Source of the DNA: JAJAZB01 sp965249815
GTDB lineage: Bacteria; Bacteroidota; Bacteroidia; Cytophagales; Spirosomataceae
Reading direction: 5' to 3'
DNA: 64,000 bases
Assembly (NCBI GenBank): GCA_965249815.1
Contig: CBDFMV010000003.1
Span: 62,001-126,000, forward strand
Shown here piece after piece: positions 42,620-51,812 of this stretch. A program made the translations under genes and the position numbers. Numbering within the stretch: position 1 is the first letter of the stretch; every line of letters begins with the position of its first letter. The notes below the pieces were generated by a model. The model did no database searches, was not told the DNA's origin, and saw nothing but the letters and a program-made list of their open reading frames with translations.

Positions 42620-43576
42620 TTACGCGCACTGGTTGAGCGTTTCCCGCGCCGGAACGAACGCCAAACCGAGGTCGTTTCGGGCTAACGTACCGTCGTAAAC
42701 GACAGCCCCGGCGGTCAGCGGGGCCTGCTGGTTGAGCATCCGCGAGATGTCGGAGATGGGGTAGCTCTCGCTGGCGAGGAGGTAATTTTTGCCGTGAAGA
42801 CCGCTGCTGGTGGCGGCTTGAAAAATAGCCTCGGCCACGTCGCGCACGTCGACCATCGAAAAGGCCGCGTCGATGGCGAACAGCCTTTCGAGAAAAGGGT
42901 TGGGGGCAATCATGTTTTTGAACAGGTACTGGATGCCCATCGACGTCGAATCGGCGCGAGCCGACAGGGCGTTGCCAATGACCATAACGGGCGAAACGGT
43001 AGTGATTTCGAACGACAAATCGGGATTTGCTTCGGTGAATTTCCGCACCACCTGGTCGGCCAGAAACTTGGCCTGCGCGTAGGGATGGTCTTCGGCGCTG
43101 AAATAAGGGGTGTCGGTTTCGGTGAAGACGTGATTGGGCGGGTACGTAGCCGGGGCCATCGGGAAGGAGGTATTCCAGCCCGCCACCGACGCCACCATCA
43201 CGACTTTCTTCAGCCCTTCGGTCTGGTTGATAACGTCCAGGAAGTTTTCCGTGCCGGTCACGGTTGGCTCGAAGAGTTCAGTTTGCGGGTCTTTCACGTC
43301 GAGGTTAAACGGCGTGCCGGTGTGGACAACCCCCTCGCAACCTTCCACAAACGCTTTCAACGCGGCCACGTCGCGGACGTCGCAGGGGCACACGGTCAGG
43401 TTTCCGGCGTTTTTGAACGCCCGTAAATGTTCGTACTTGCCGGGGTTGGCGAGGTCGGTGGACGACACTTTCACCCGGTAGCCTTCGTCCAGAAATTTTT
43501 TGGTGACGTGGCTACCGATGAAGCCCGCCCCGCCGATGATGCCGATGGTTGGTTGGGAAATCTGGTTGATTTTCAT
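42620..43576 (-). CDS. NAD(P)-dependent epimerase/ketoreductase (extended SDR)
   Basis: The 318-residue protein has the Rossmann motif GGAGFIG at 15-21, the CDVRD acidic loop, the catalytic YAQAK motif (Tyr-x3-Lys) and ASVAGW for the catalytic serine. The general features (GVVHTGTPFNLDV, TEGLKKVVMVASVAG) resemble dihydroflavonol-4-reductase-like enzymes reducing aldehydes or ketones. It is the first gene of a five- or six-gene operon whose other members are exported small proteins. The AraC-TPR regulator gene lies 158 bp upstream. Its substrate is not predictable. Confidence 0.88.
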   Translation of the reverse strand: MKINQISQPTIGIIGGAGFIGSHVTKKFLDEGYRVKVSSTDLANPGKYEHLRAFKNAGNLTVCPCDVRDVAALKAFVEGCEGVVHTGTPFNLDVKDPQTELFEPTVTGTENFLDVINQTEGLKKVVMVASVAGWNTSFPMAPATYPPNHVFTETDTPYFSAEDHPYAQAKFLADQVVRKFTEANPDLSFEITTVSPVMVIGNALSARADSTSMGIQYLFKNMIAPNPFLERLFAIDAAFSMVDVRDVAEAIFQAATSSGLHGKNYLLASESYPISDISRMLNQQAPLTAGAVVYDGTLARNDLGLAFVPARETLNQCA

Positions 43577-43734
43577 GATCAGCAGATGAACCGGTGAAAA
43601 ATGGGTGGTGGCAGAATCCGGTTTGTTCTACCACTGCAAGTTTCCGCCGTTGTTCCCGAAAAGGCTTCTGCTGTTGTGCCAAAAGCTTTGTGCATTGTGC
43701 CATTTCTTCGTGTATTGTTGCACGAAGGGCTTTT

Positions 43735-45675
43735 TTACTCCTCCGGCAACTTAAACTGGCGCAGCACCGCCCGGAAAACCGGGTGCGCCTGGTAGGGCTG
43801 GAAGACGGTCATGGCCTTCGTGTCGCGGTAGAAGTACCCGCCGTCGGCGGCTTTTTTGAGAAAGTACAGACTGCTGTCGGCCTGGGCCATCCCGGCGTAC
43901 ACCACCGCCCGTTCGTAGTCGGATCGGGGCGTGGTGGCGGTCAGTTCCCGCAGAAATTGGATGGCTTTGGGGCGGTTCCCCCGTTTGGCTTCGCAGTACA
44001 TCAAAATAGGGGTATGCCCTTTGTCGTCGGGGTTTAAGCGCTGGGCCTGCTGAAATGCGGCCACCGCCCGGTCATACTCAGCCTGTTCCATCCAGTACAG
44101 GGCCTTCGCCCAGTGGTAGGCGAATGATTTGTCGAAAAGCCCCCGGCCCGTTTCGATACCCGCACGGGCCAGGTCGAACCGATTGGCGAAGGCGCAATTG
44201 ACGATGTGCCCCGCCATGATGATGGGATGGAGCGGGTCGAGGGCAATGGCCTGGGCGCTGTAGCGAACGGCCTCGTCTGAGCGCCCCATCGTCCGCAGCA
44301 GCAAACTATACCAGTAATTGGCCTGGGCGTCGTTGGGGTTGTGCTGCAAGGCAATCCGAAAGGCATTTTCGGAGGCCTGCCACTGGTAAGTCGAATAATA
44401 CAAACTGCCCAACACCGCGTAGGCGGTGCTGCTGGTGGGGTCGAGCCGAATCGCCTCCAGGGCGTTCTCCTCCGTCAGGCGATTCAGGGTTGGGGTATCC
44501 AGCTTCTTCGACCCAATCAACAGGTGATAGGCGACCGCCTTGAGCGCGAAGGCTTCAGCAAAGGTCGAGTCGAGGACCAGCGCCCGGTCGAAGCGGGTCA
44601 GGCTCGCCAGCAAATCAGCGTCCAGGCGGCTCACCAGCAACTGCCGACCCTGCAACAGGGCGTTGTAAGCTTCCAGGTTTCGCGTGCGGGCCAGGGCCAG
44701 TTTTTCGGAAGCCGACGCGCTGACCGACAGCTTCAGTTGCCCGGCTACTTCCTGGGCAATCTGGTCGGTGAGCCGAAAAATATCCCCGTACGGAGCGCGG
44801 TAGGTTTTGACCCACGTCCGGATATCATCCTGGGTGCTGATGATTTCCACCCTGATTTGAAGCTGATCGGCGATTTTCAGGACACTGCCTTTCAACACGT
44901 TGGCCACCTGGAGTTCGTCGCCGATTTGCCAGGTGGTTTTCTGGGTATCGCGGTACTGATCCGACGACGACCGGGCGATCACCTTCAGGTTTTTAATGAG
45001 CGAAACTGACGAATGCAACTCGCTCAGGATGCCTTCGCAGGCGGGGTTGGTGTCGGGCGGCCCCAGGTTGGCAAAGGGCAGCACGGCGATGGAATTGCCC
45101 GCAGGCGTAACGACCCGGCTCTCCAACCGGGGCCGTAGCCACCCGAACAGGGCCGCGCTGACGAGGATCACACCCCCCGCCACCAGGCTCAGCCTCCGCC
45201 GGGGCCAAAATCGGGGGTGATCGGGAAAGCGTCCGGTGGGTGCGGGCGTGGACAAAAGCGGCACCTCCGGCACCGGCTGCGCTGCTCGTGGGGGCTGAGG
45301 GACGTCGGGCCACGGGCTACCGGCCACCGGGACCGGGCTTTGGTGTAGTTTTCTGAACTCGGTCGGGCTGATGCCGACTTCCTCCGTAAAATAGGTACTG
45401 AAGTTCTGGGGGTTGGTGATGCCCACGGCGTGGCAGAGTTCCGAAATCCGTAGCTCCGTGGTCAGAAGCAGGTGTCGGGCTTTCAGCAACCGCCGTTTTC
45501 GGATGTAGAGCGAAGTGGATAATTCCGCTTGTTCTTTAACGGTTCGGTGCAAGTGTGAGCGGCTGATTCCCAACGTCTGGCAAATGGCGTCAATCGAAAG
45601 GGCCGGGTTGTCGAGGTTATCGTCAATCAACCGGTTTAGCTTATCGATGAATACGTGTTCAGCAGTGGAGATCAT
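43735..45675 (-). CDS. AraC-type HTH regulator with transmembrane helix and TPR sensor
   Basis: The 646-residue protein has an N-terminal AraC DNA-binding domain (about 10-110: LSIDAICQTLGISRSHLHRT, ISELCHAVGITNPQNFSTYF, GISPTEFRKLHQ), a Pro-rich linker, a transmembrane helix (about 170-190), a FlgO/TolB-N-like domain (SIAVLPFANLGPPDTNPACE, ARSSSDQYRDT, LKGSVLKIADQLQIRVEII) and TPR repeats. This arrangement, as in CadC-type or adenylate-cyclase-like sensors, suggests one-component sensing across the membrane. The ATG at 45675 is preferred over a TTG at 45696. It lies upstream of the 40.0-43.6 kb operon and probably controls it. Confidence 0.88.
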   Translation of the reverse strand: MISTAEHVFIDKLNRLIDDNLDNPALSIDAICQTLGISRSHLHRTVKEQAELSTSLYIRKRRLLKARHLLLTTELRISELCHAVGITNPQNFSTYFTEEVGISPTEFRKLHQSPVPVAGSPWPDVPQPPRAAQPVPEVPLLSTPAPTGRFPDHPRFWPRRRLSLVAGGVILVSAALFGWLRPRLESRVVTPAGNSIAVLPFANLGPPDTNPACEGILSELHSSVSLIKNLKVIARSSSDQYRDTQKTTWQIGDELQVANVLKGSVLKIADQLQIRVEIISTQDDIRTWVKTYRAPYGDIFRLTDQIAQEVAGQLKLSVSASASEKLALARTRNLEAYNALLQGRQLLVSRLDADLLASLTRFDRALVLDSTFAEAFALKAVAYHLLIGSKKLDTPTLNRLTEENALEAIRLDPTSSTAYAVLGSLYYSTYQWQASENAFRIALQHNPNDAQANYWYSLLLRTMGRSDEAVRYSAQAIALDPLHPIIMAGHIVNCAFANRFDLARAGIETGRGLFDKSFAYHWAKALYWMEQAEYDRAVAAFQQAQRLNPDDKGHTPILMYCEAKRGNRPKAIQFLRELTATTPRSDYERAVVYAGMAQADSSLYFLKKAADGGYFYRDTKAMTVFQPYQAHPVFRAVLRQFKLPEE

Positions 45676-45873
45676 GGTTGGGTTAGCGCCGTTCAATTTC
45701 CAAAGCTAATGGTATACAGGCAACTAACCCTGCCCCAACCGGCAAAAACGGGCCTCAAATACCAAAATGCAGTTGGGAGCCCGTCCTTCGTCCGGTTCAA
45801 ATCACCGTGTCGTTGCCGTTGGCACACCGACCGGCTCGACGATGATCGCCTGCCATTCGGAGCCATACCGGCT

Positions 45874-45926
45874 GTTTAAAACAAGGCCCGTCAACTCCGG
45901 AAGAGTTGACGGGCCTTGTTTTAAAC
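45874..45926 (-). terminator. Strong bidirectional hairpin after the propeller-Ig adhesin
   Basis: A 24-bp perfect inverted repeat (45874-45897 and 45903-45926; core AACAAGGCCCGTCAACTC) with a TTGTTTT run on both sides. It lies 15 bp after the adhesin stop and 198 bp upstream of the AraC-TPR start. Confidence 0.9.
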
Positions 45927-45941
45927 GACATTTCATTCTCC

Positions 45942-48900
45942 CTACTCGACAATGAACACGCGCTGGCTCAGGCGGGTTTTCCCTTCGCTGGCCTGCAAAA
46001 TGTACACCCCCGCCCCCAGCCGCTCGGTCGGCCGCAGGACGTACTCACCCCCTTGCTCGCCCGACTCACGTTTCACTGCCAGCCTCCGGCCTGCTACCGT
46101 CGTCAGGGAAAACTCCGGATTTTCCATCCCCGCCACCCGGCAGCGAATCTCCCGACTACTCACCGGGTTGGGGATGACTTCCAGCCTGGGTTCCCCCACC
46201 GCTTCCACCGCCAGTCGACCCACCCCGCAACCCACCACCGCCCCCTGACTCAACAGCGTTACGCACGTCGTCCGGACCTCCACGGAGTACGTCCCCGGTC
46301 GGCTCGAGAGCACCGTGTAACTCGACTGCGTGGCCCCGCTGATGCTGGCCCCGTTTCGCTTCCACTGATACGTCGGCGTCAGCCCCACGGATTGTACCCC
46401 TACGCTGAGCGTCGTCTGGCCCGAACACAGGTTGATGCTCTGGGGCGGGGTGGTCAGGCGCAGGTACTGCACAACGACGGAGATGCTCACTGTCTGGCTG
46501 GTGCATTCGCTCGTCAGGGTGCAGGAGTACGTGCCCGCATCACCCACCTGGGCGTTGGTGATGGTGAAACTGCTACCCGTGCCGACGACCGCTCCGCTGG
46601 CGTCGCCCTTGCGCCAGGCGTAGGTCAGACTGCCCGGCCCCTGCCCTCTCACCGACAGGGTCAGGTTGCTGCCCTCGCAGACCACATTGACCAGGCTGCT
46701 GACCTGAAGAATGGTGGGGGCTTTGGGCGAGAGGCTGAAGAGTTGCGAGGAGTCTTTGCCGCAGGTGCCCTTCACCACCACGTAGTAGCTGCCCGGCAGG
46801 TAGGCGGCGGGAATGGTCGAGGTGGCCGAGGTGGCCCCGGGGATGGGTTGGAGCAGGCTGGCCCCCACCTTGCGGTACCACTGGTAGGTCAGATTCTGGC
46901 CGCTGGCCGTCACTGAGACCTGAAAGGGCAGGTTGGAACAAATGCTCTGAGAAGGCGTCACGCTTTGGATGGTTGTCTTGGGATTGACCGTCAAGGTGGT
47001 GGTCGAAGTGGCCGCCGGGCAGGGACCATCGGGGTCGTTGGTGGTGAAGGTCAGCGTCACCGACCCCGAATAACCGGCGTTAGGCGTGTAGGTGCCCGAC
47101 ACGGTTTTACCGTTGGTTGAAACGCTGAAACTGCCTCCCGCCTCGCCGTCGCTGAAACTGCCGCTGCTGGCACTGCCGCCGAAGGTGGCGCTCACGCTCA
47201 CGTTGCTGCCCTGGCAAATTGTACCGGTTCCCAGCGTGATGGTGCTGGCCGTCGCCGCCGCGTTGACCGTCAAACTGGCCGTCGAAGTGGCCGCCACGCA
47301 GCCGCCACTCCCGTCGGGGTCGTTGGTCGAGAAGGTAATGGTCGTCGTACCCGAATAACTGGCGGCGGGCGTGTACGTTCCTGAGACAGTGCTGCCACTG
47401 GTGCTGACGCTGAAGGCCCCGCCCTTCCCGCCGTCGCTGAAGCTCCCGCTGGTCGCACTGCCACCAAAACTGGCGCTGACGCTGGTGCTGCTCCCCTGGC
47501 AAATCGTCGATGCCCCCAGCGTCGGGGTGGTCGCCGTCGCCGCCGCGTTGACCGTCAAACTGGCCGTCGAAGTGGCCGCCACGCAGCCGCCACTCCCGTC
47601 GGGGTCGTTGGTCGAGAAGGTAATGGTCGTCGTGCCCGAGTAACTGGCGGCGGGCGTGTACGTTCCCGAAACAGTGCTGCCACTGGTGCTGACGCTGAAG
47701 GCCCCGCCCTTCCCGCCGTCGCTGAAGCTCCCGCTGGTCGCACTGCCACCAAAACTGGCGCTGACGCTGGTGCTGCTCCCCTGGCAAATCGTCGATGCCC
47801 CCAGCGTCGGGGTGGTCGCCGTCGCCGCCGCGTTGACCGTCAAACTGGCCGTCGAAGTGGCCGCCACGCAGCCGCCACTCCCGTCGGGGTCGTTGGTCGA
47901 GAAGGTAATGGTCGTCGTGCCCGAGTAACTGGCGGCGGGCGTGTACGTTCCCGAAACAGTGCTGCCACTGGTGCTGACGCTGAAGGCCCCGCCCTTCCCG
48001 CCGTCGCTGAAGCTCCCGCTGGTCGCACTGCCACCAAAACTGGCGCTGACGCTGGTGCTGCTCCCCTGGCAAATCGTCGATGCCCCCAGCGTGGGCGTGG
48101 TCGCCGTGGCCGTGTTGCACGTCGCGAAGACGTACGCCGACCCGGCACCACCCAGCGTGTTCCCCCCGCTGGCGTCCTGGTCTTCGAAGAAAGCCCCCGC
48201 CACGATGGTGGTGCCCGAAATTCCCACCGATATCCCAAAATAGTCCTCCTGGCCCCGGTCGGAGGCGACGAGTTTCTGGGTCTGGCTCCAGGTACCGCCG
48301 CTTTTCCCGAACACATACGCCGACCCGGCATAATTCAGTGTGCTCCCGCCGCTGGCGTCCTGGGCGTCGTAGTTGGCCCCCACCACCAGGGTGTTGCCCG
48401 AAATGCTCACGAATATGCCAAACTGGTCAAGCGCCCCCCGGTCGGAGGCGACAAGTTTCTGGGTCTGGCTCCAGGTGCTGCCGCTTTTGTCGAACACATA
48501 CGCCGACCCGGCATTCGTGAGCGTATTCCCCCCGCTGGCGTCCTGATCTTCCCAGAAAGCCCCCACCACGATGGTGGTACCCGAAATGCCCACCGAGTAG
48601 CCGAACTCGTCACCCGCGCCCCGGTCGGAGGCGACAAGTTTCTGGGTCTGGCTCCAGGTGCTGCCGCTTTTGTCGAACACATACACCGACCCGGCATCAC
48701 CCAGTGTGCTCCCGCCGCCGGCGTTCTCGTCTTCGAAGATAGCCCCCACCACGATGGTGGTACCCGAAATGCCCACCGAGTAGCCGAATGTATCACTCGC
48801 GCCCCGGTCGGAGGCAACGATTTTCTGGGTCTGGCTCCAGGTACCGCCGCTTTTGTCGAACACATACGCCGCCCCGGCCTTCGCCAGGGTGTTTCCCCCG

Positions 48901-49448
48901 CTGGCATCCTGGGCTTCCCAGATAGCCCCCACCACGATGGTGGTACCCGAAATGCCCACTGCTATACCAAAATACTCATCTACGCCCCGGTCGCTGGCAA
49001 CGAGTTTCTGGGTCTGACTCCAGGTGCTGCCGCTTTTCTCGAAGACGTACGCCGACCCGGCATTGCTCAGCGTGTTCCCACCATTGGCGTCCTCGTTTTC
49101 CAGTTGAGCCCCCACCACGATGGTGTTCCCCGAAATGGCCACCGCCCGACCGAAATCGTCAGCGAAGGCCCGATCGCTGGCCACCAGGCGGGCGGTCTGC
49201 TGCCAGATGCTGCCACTTTTCTCGAAGACGTAGGCCGCCCCGCCGCCCGACTCCTGACTGGCGGCCACGACCATCACGTCGCCGTCGATGGCCACTCGGT
49301 TGCCAAAGTTGGCGCTGGCCTCACGCGGGTTGGCGGTTATTTTCTGAACCTGACTGAACTGGGCCTGCCCGACGAGGGTCAGCAGGGTGAACCATCCGGC
49401 CAGCAGCAGACGGGCACGTTGGAATGGAAGAAAGGAAACGTGTTGCAT
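45942..49448 (-). CDS. T9SS-secreted seven-bladed FG-GAP propeller plus Ig-repeat adhesin (1168 aa)
   Basis: A signal peptide (ARLLLAGWFTLLTLVGQAQ) is followed by seven ~62-residue FG-GAP/integrin-alpha-like blades (KSGSTWSQTQKLVASDRG) forming a propeller (about 30-440). Four Ig/PKD-like repeats (TICQGSSTSVSASFGG) follow, three of them encoded by nearly identical 285-bp DNA units. Then come Ig-like modules (ITNAQVGDAGTYSC, YQWKRNGAS) and a type IX sorting domain (VIPNPVSSREIRCRV, GVYILQASEGKTRLSQRV). It is the last gene of the second regulator module. The ligand is unknown. Confidence 0.92.
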   Translation of the reverse strand: MQHVSFLPFQRARLLLAGWFTLLTLVGQAQFSQVQKITANPREASANFGNRVAIDGDVMVVAASQESGGGAAYVFEKSGSIWQQTARLVASDRAFADDFGRAVAISGNTIVVGAQLENEDANGGNTLSNAGSAYVFEKSGSTWSQTQKLVASDRGVDEYFGIAVGISGTTIVVGAIWEAQDASGGNTLAKAGAAYVFDKSGGTWSQTQKIVASDRGASDTFGYSVGISGTTIVVGAIFEDENAGGGSTLGDAGSVYVFDKSGSTWSQTQKLVASDRGAGDEFGYSVGISGTTIVVGAFWEDQDASGGNTLTNAGSAYVFDKSGSTWSQTQKLVASDRGALDQFGIFVSISGNTLVVGANYDAQDASGGSTLNYAGSAYVFGKSGGTWSQTQKLVASDRGQEDYFGISVGISGTTIVAGAFFEDQDASGGNTLGGAGSAYVFATCNTATATTPTLGASTICQGSSTSVSASFGGSATSGSFSDGGKGGAFSVSTSGSTVSGTYTPAASYSGTTTITFSTNDPDGSGGCVAATSTASLTVNAAATATTPTLGASTICQGSSTSVSASFGGSATSGSFSDGGKGGAFSVSTSGSTVSGTYTPAASYSGTTTITFSTNDPDGSGGCVAATSTASLTVNAAATATTPTLGASTICQGSSTSVSASFGGSATSGSFSDGGKGGAFSVSTSGSTVSGTYTPAASYSGTTTITFSTNDPDGSGGCVAATSTASLTVNAAATASTITLGTGTICQGSNVSVSATFGGSASSGSFSDGEAGGSFSVSTNGKTVSGTYTPNAGYSGSVTLTFTTNDPDGPCPAATSTTTLTVNPKTTIQSVTPSQSICSNLPFQVSVTASGQNLTYQWYRKVGASLLQPIPGATSATSTIPAAYLPGSYYVVVKGTCGKDSSQLFSLSPKAPTILQVSSLVNVVCEGSNLTLSVRGQGPGSLTYAWRKGDASGAVVGTGSSFTITNAQVGDAGTYSCTLTSECTSQTVSISVVVQYLRLTTPPQSINLCSGQTTLSVGVQSVGLTPTYQWKRNGASISGATQSSYTVLSSRPGTYSVEVRTTCVTLLSQGAVVGCGVGRLAVEAVGEPRLEVIPNPVSSREIRCRVAGMENPEFSLTTVAGRRLAVKRESGEQGGEYVLRPTERLGAGVYILQASEGKTRLSQRVFIVE
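47249..48103 (-). repeat. Three tandem ~285-bp DNA repeats inside an adhesin gene
   Basis: Three consecutive units of 285 bp (95 codons) are almost identical at the DNA level; the second and third differ from each other at very few positions. The unit encodes one Ig/PKD-like domain with its linker. Boundaries are approximate. The near identity means recent amplification and allows length change by recombination without a frameshift. Confidence 0.88.
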
Positions 49449-49493
49449 GAGAAAAAGAAGTAAGGGTAGCGAAAAGGAAAAGAAGAGGTTCGG

Positions 49494-49652
49494 TCAATCA
49501 CCCGGTGAGGGCGATTCCAGGCTCTGGATTTTGTAGTCGAAATACCACCACACGCCCCAGGCCAGCAGCAGGAAAAGCAGTACCAGCGCCAGCGCCCACA
49601 ACCTTCGTCGGGAAGCAGATGGCAAAACAGACGGAGGCGAAGCAGGTTTCAT
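49494..49652 (-). CDS. Small single-span membrane protein (52 aa), copy 2
   Basis: ATG (49652) to TGA (49494). This is a paralogue of the 33347-33502 product: the same charged start (MKPASPPSVLPSASRRR), an identical hydrophobic helix (LWALALVLLFLLLAWGVWW) and YFDYKIQSLE tail; only the last ~8 residues and the Ser/Pro region differ. It sits between the second TPR regulator and the propeller adhesin, and 45 bp upstream of the adhesin start. Conservation in both modules suggests a needed role beside the adhesin, for example in the inner membrane next to the regulator or the T9SS machinery; this is inference. Confidence 0.78.
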   Translation of the reverse strand: MKPASPPSVLPSASRRRLWALALVLLFLLLAWGVWWYFDYKIQSLESPSPGD

Positions 49653-49753
49653 GGCCGGACACGGGGGAGTTGGGGGCCGAAAGGTGCAGCCATCCCCGTC
49701 CCGGATGAAATTTGGGGACTGGACAAAAAATAGACAATGGTGAGAACCGGCGG
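49653..49753 (-). promoter_or_regulatory. Conserved leader between regulator and small membrane protein gene, copy 2
   Basis: Homologous to 33503-33603. The invariant core on the minus strand is GCTGCACCTTTCGG, followed by CCCCCAACTCCCCCGTG; TATTTTTTGTCC lies near its upstream end as a possible promoter. The hairpin of copy 1 is only partly kept, so sequence rather than structure may be what is conserved. Confidence 0.42.
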
Positions 49754-51553
49754 TTAAACCGCCTTCAGGAGGGTTAGCAGGGCCTCGTCGGCACCCAGTT
49801 TCCGCCGCAGGCGGTAGCGGCCTTTGTGGACGCTCTCGACCGATACGCCGAGCATACCGGCCATGTCGCGGGTGGGAATGCCCAGCTTTGAGAAGGCCAG
49901 CAGGCGTACGTCGGCAGGGGTCAGGTTGGGGTGGCGCAGGCGTAGGTCATCGAAAAAACCCGGATGCACCTGCTCGAACACCTGCCGGAAGCGCCCCCAG
50001 TCGGCATCGGTCAGAATCACGCTGTCGAGCAGGGCGCCCACCCGTCCGTCCCGGCGCTCGGCATCGGGTTCGGTAGCGGCGACCAGTTCGCCGGAAATTC
50101 GTGCGATCAACGCATTTTTTTCCCGGAAATGGTCCAGGTACTGGTCGAGTTGCGTTCGGGCCAGGCGCAGTTCGGCCTCGGCGCGCTCGTGTTTGGCCAG
50201 CGCCCGCTCGTGGCGGTGGCGGGTGAGTATCGCCTGCCGGTTGTAGAGCAGCCCGGCAATGCCCACCGCCAGCACGAGGAGGCCCAGCAACCCGTTGCGC
50301 AGCAGTACCTGCCGGTCCTTTTCGTGTTCGAGAAGCCGTTCGCGGGTTTGGTGCCGTTCGGCTTCGAGGGTCATTTCGGCCTGGTGCTTGAGGGTCACGT
50401 CCATCTCGGTCCGCCAGCGGTCTTTAGCCGTTGCCGCCGAGTCGGCGTGGAGCAGGGCCAGGTTGGCCTGCCCCACCCGTCGGTAGTAGGCCGCCAGGAT
50501 GTGGTGGGTTTCGTAGAGCAGCCTGGGGATGCCCGCGCGAAGCGCCGCCTGGTGGGCCAGGTGGGCGTAGTGCCCGGCCAAATCGGGTTGAGTGGGCAGG
50601 TAAATCGTCGCCAGGCGAACCCCGAACGGGGCCACATTGTCCCAAAGCCCGGAGCGGGTGGTGTACGCCAGGCCCTGCTTCAGGTACGGAATGGCGGCTT
50701 CGCGCTGGCCTTGTTCGGCCATAGCCCAGCCCAGGTCACCACTGAAAATCCCCACCCAGGCGTCGTTGTCCAAATCGCGCAGGGGCAGTTGGCGCAGGCC
50801 CCATTCGAAGTACGCGCGGGCCGAATCGTAGCGTTGGCGGTAGAGGTGCGACATCCCCAACAGGCAGGCGTTAAAGAGGTGGTTGCGGTTCGGGTGCCTG
50901 GGGTGCCACTGGTGAATGGTCCGGCCTACTTCGATGGTTTTTTGGTAGTCGAGAAAATCGTAACTGGCCCGGGCCAGTTTGTACATCGAGGCGTCGCGGT
51001 CGGGGTAGTCGTCGTCGGGATAGTGCCGGAGCAACTCAAACGCCTGGCCGAAGTGCCGGAACGCCGGATAGTACGATTTGTGAATGTGAAAATACACTTC
51101 GCCCACGTTGAGATGCCCCTTGATCAGCATCATCGTGTCGTGCCCGACCTCGGCCCGCCGCAGCAGGTTTATCGCACGACTGAGCAGGTTGCCGGCCCTG
51201 GCATAAACCCAGCCATGCTGCTCGACCTGTAGCAGCGCCATCTGCAGGTGAAAGCGGTCTTTTTCGGTTCCTTCCTTTTGAAAAAATTCCTCCAGTTCTC
51301 CCCGCATCCGCTTCCCGGCGTGGGTATTGGTATTAAAAACAAGGCGATACGCCTCAGCAATAACCGCGTACCGGCGGGCGGGCGAAAGCCGCAGCAACGA
51401 GTCAGGCCCGGCCCCGGTTGGCGGGGTGGCCAGGGACGGGGTCGCCAAAACGCACGCCAGCAAAACGACCAGCCCCCCGCTCAGGAACCGGGCCACCCGC
51501 GCCACACCGGATTTTTGGCCATCCGGTCCGGACAGGGCGAAAGCGGAACGCAT
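49754..51553 (-). CDS. TPR membrane regulator with LuxR-like HTH, copy 2
   Basis: The 599-residue paralogue of the 33604-35418 protein has the same order: leader helix (about 23-40), TPR-like repeats, a transmembrane helix (about 413-432), a coiled coil (RHERALAKHERAEAELRLA) and a C-terminal HTH (LTPADVRLLAFSKLGIPTRD, MLGVSVESVHKGRYRLRRKL). The HTH recognition helix is identical in the two copies, whereas the sensor half differs more, suggesting that both could bind the same DNA sites while sensing different inputs. It is followed by the 52-residue membrane protein and the propeller adhesin. ATG at 51553. Confidence 0.88.
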   Translation of the reverse strand: MRSAFALSGPDGQKSGVARVARFLSGGLVVLLACVLATPSLATPPTGAGPDSLLRLSPARRYAVIAEAYRLVFNTNTHAGKRMRGELEEFFQKEGTEKDRFHLQMALLQVEQHGWVYARAGNLLSRAINLLRRAEVGHDTMMLIKGHLNVGEVYFHIHKSYYPAFRHFGQAFELLRHYPDDDYPDRDASMYKLARASYDFLDYQKTIEVGRTIHQWHPRHPNRNHLFNACLLGMSHLYRQRYDSARAYFEWGLRQLPLRDLDNDAWVGIFSGDLGWAMAEQGQREAAIPYLKQGLAYTTRSGLWDNVAPFGVRLATIYLPTQPDLAGHYAHLAHQAALRAGIPRLLYETHHILAAYYRRVGQANLALLHADSAATAKDRWRTEMDVTLKHQAEMTLEAERHQTRERLLEHEKDRQVLLRNGLLGLLVLAVGIAGLLYNRQAILTRHRHERALAKHERAEAELRLARTQLDQYLDHFREKNALIARISGELVAATEPDAERRDGRVGALLDSVILTDADWGRFRQVFEQVHPGFFDDLRLRHPNLTPADVRLLAFSKLGIPTRDMAGMLGVSVESVHKGRYRLRRKLGADEALLTLLKAV

Positions 51554-51750
51554 GGGTGGAGTGGGCAGGTGAATTTTTCAGGGAATTGCAGCGCAACATA
51601 CGGCTTTTCATTCACCCACCCACCACTTCACCTCAGAAAAGGAGGGTGTTTTGGCGAAGTCTTTTCCTACCCGGCTGCCACCTTTTAAGGATAGGTTGCC
51701 ACGAACTCCTGCCGCTAAACGTCGGCGCGACCGCCCTGTTTTTCGGCCAA

Positions 51751-51789
51751 AAAGAAGTGCGGCATGGGGAGGAAGACCCCGCACCGCAC
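51751..51789 (-). terminator. Intrinsic terminator after the broken VCBS adhesin gene
   Basis: GTGCGGCATGGGG (51757-51769) pairs with CCCCGCACCGCAC (51777-51789), with a single imperfect pair; on the minus strand CTTCTTTTT follows. It matches the terminator at 35621-35660 in position and sequence. Confidence 0.85.
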
Positions 51790-51812
51790 CGATTAGTGGT
51801 AAGCCTTTGCCC

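Noticed and set aside
47249..48103. Possible CRISPR-like or phage-derived repeats
   Set aside because: Units are 285 bp, contiguous, in frame and encode Ig-like domains of the adhesin.
47107..48120. A 337-codon minus-strand frame rich in Gln/Arg/His repeats
   Set aside because: It is an out-of-frame reading of the three 285-bp adhesin repeats.
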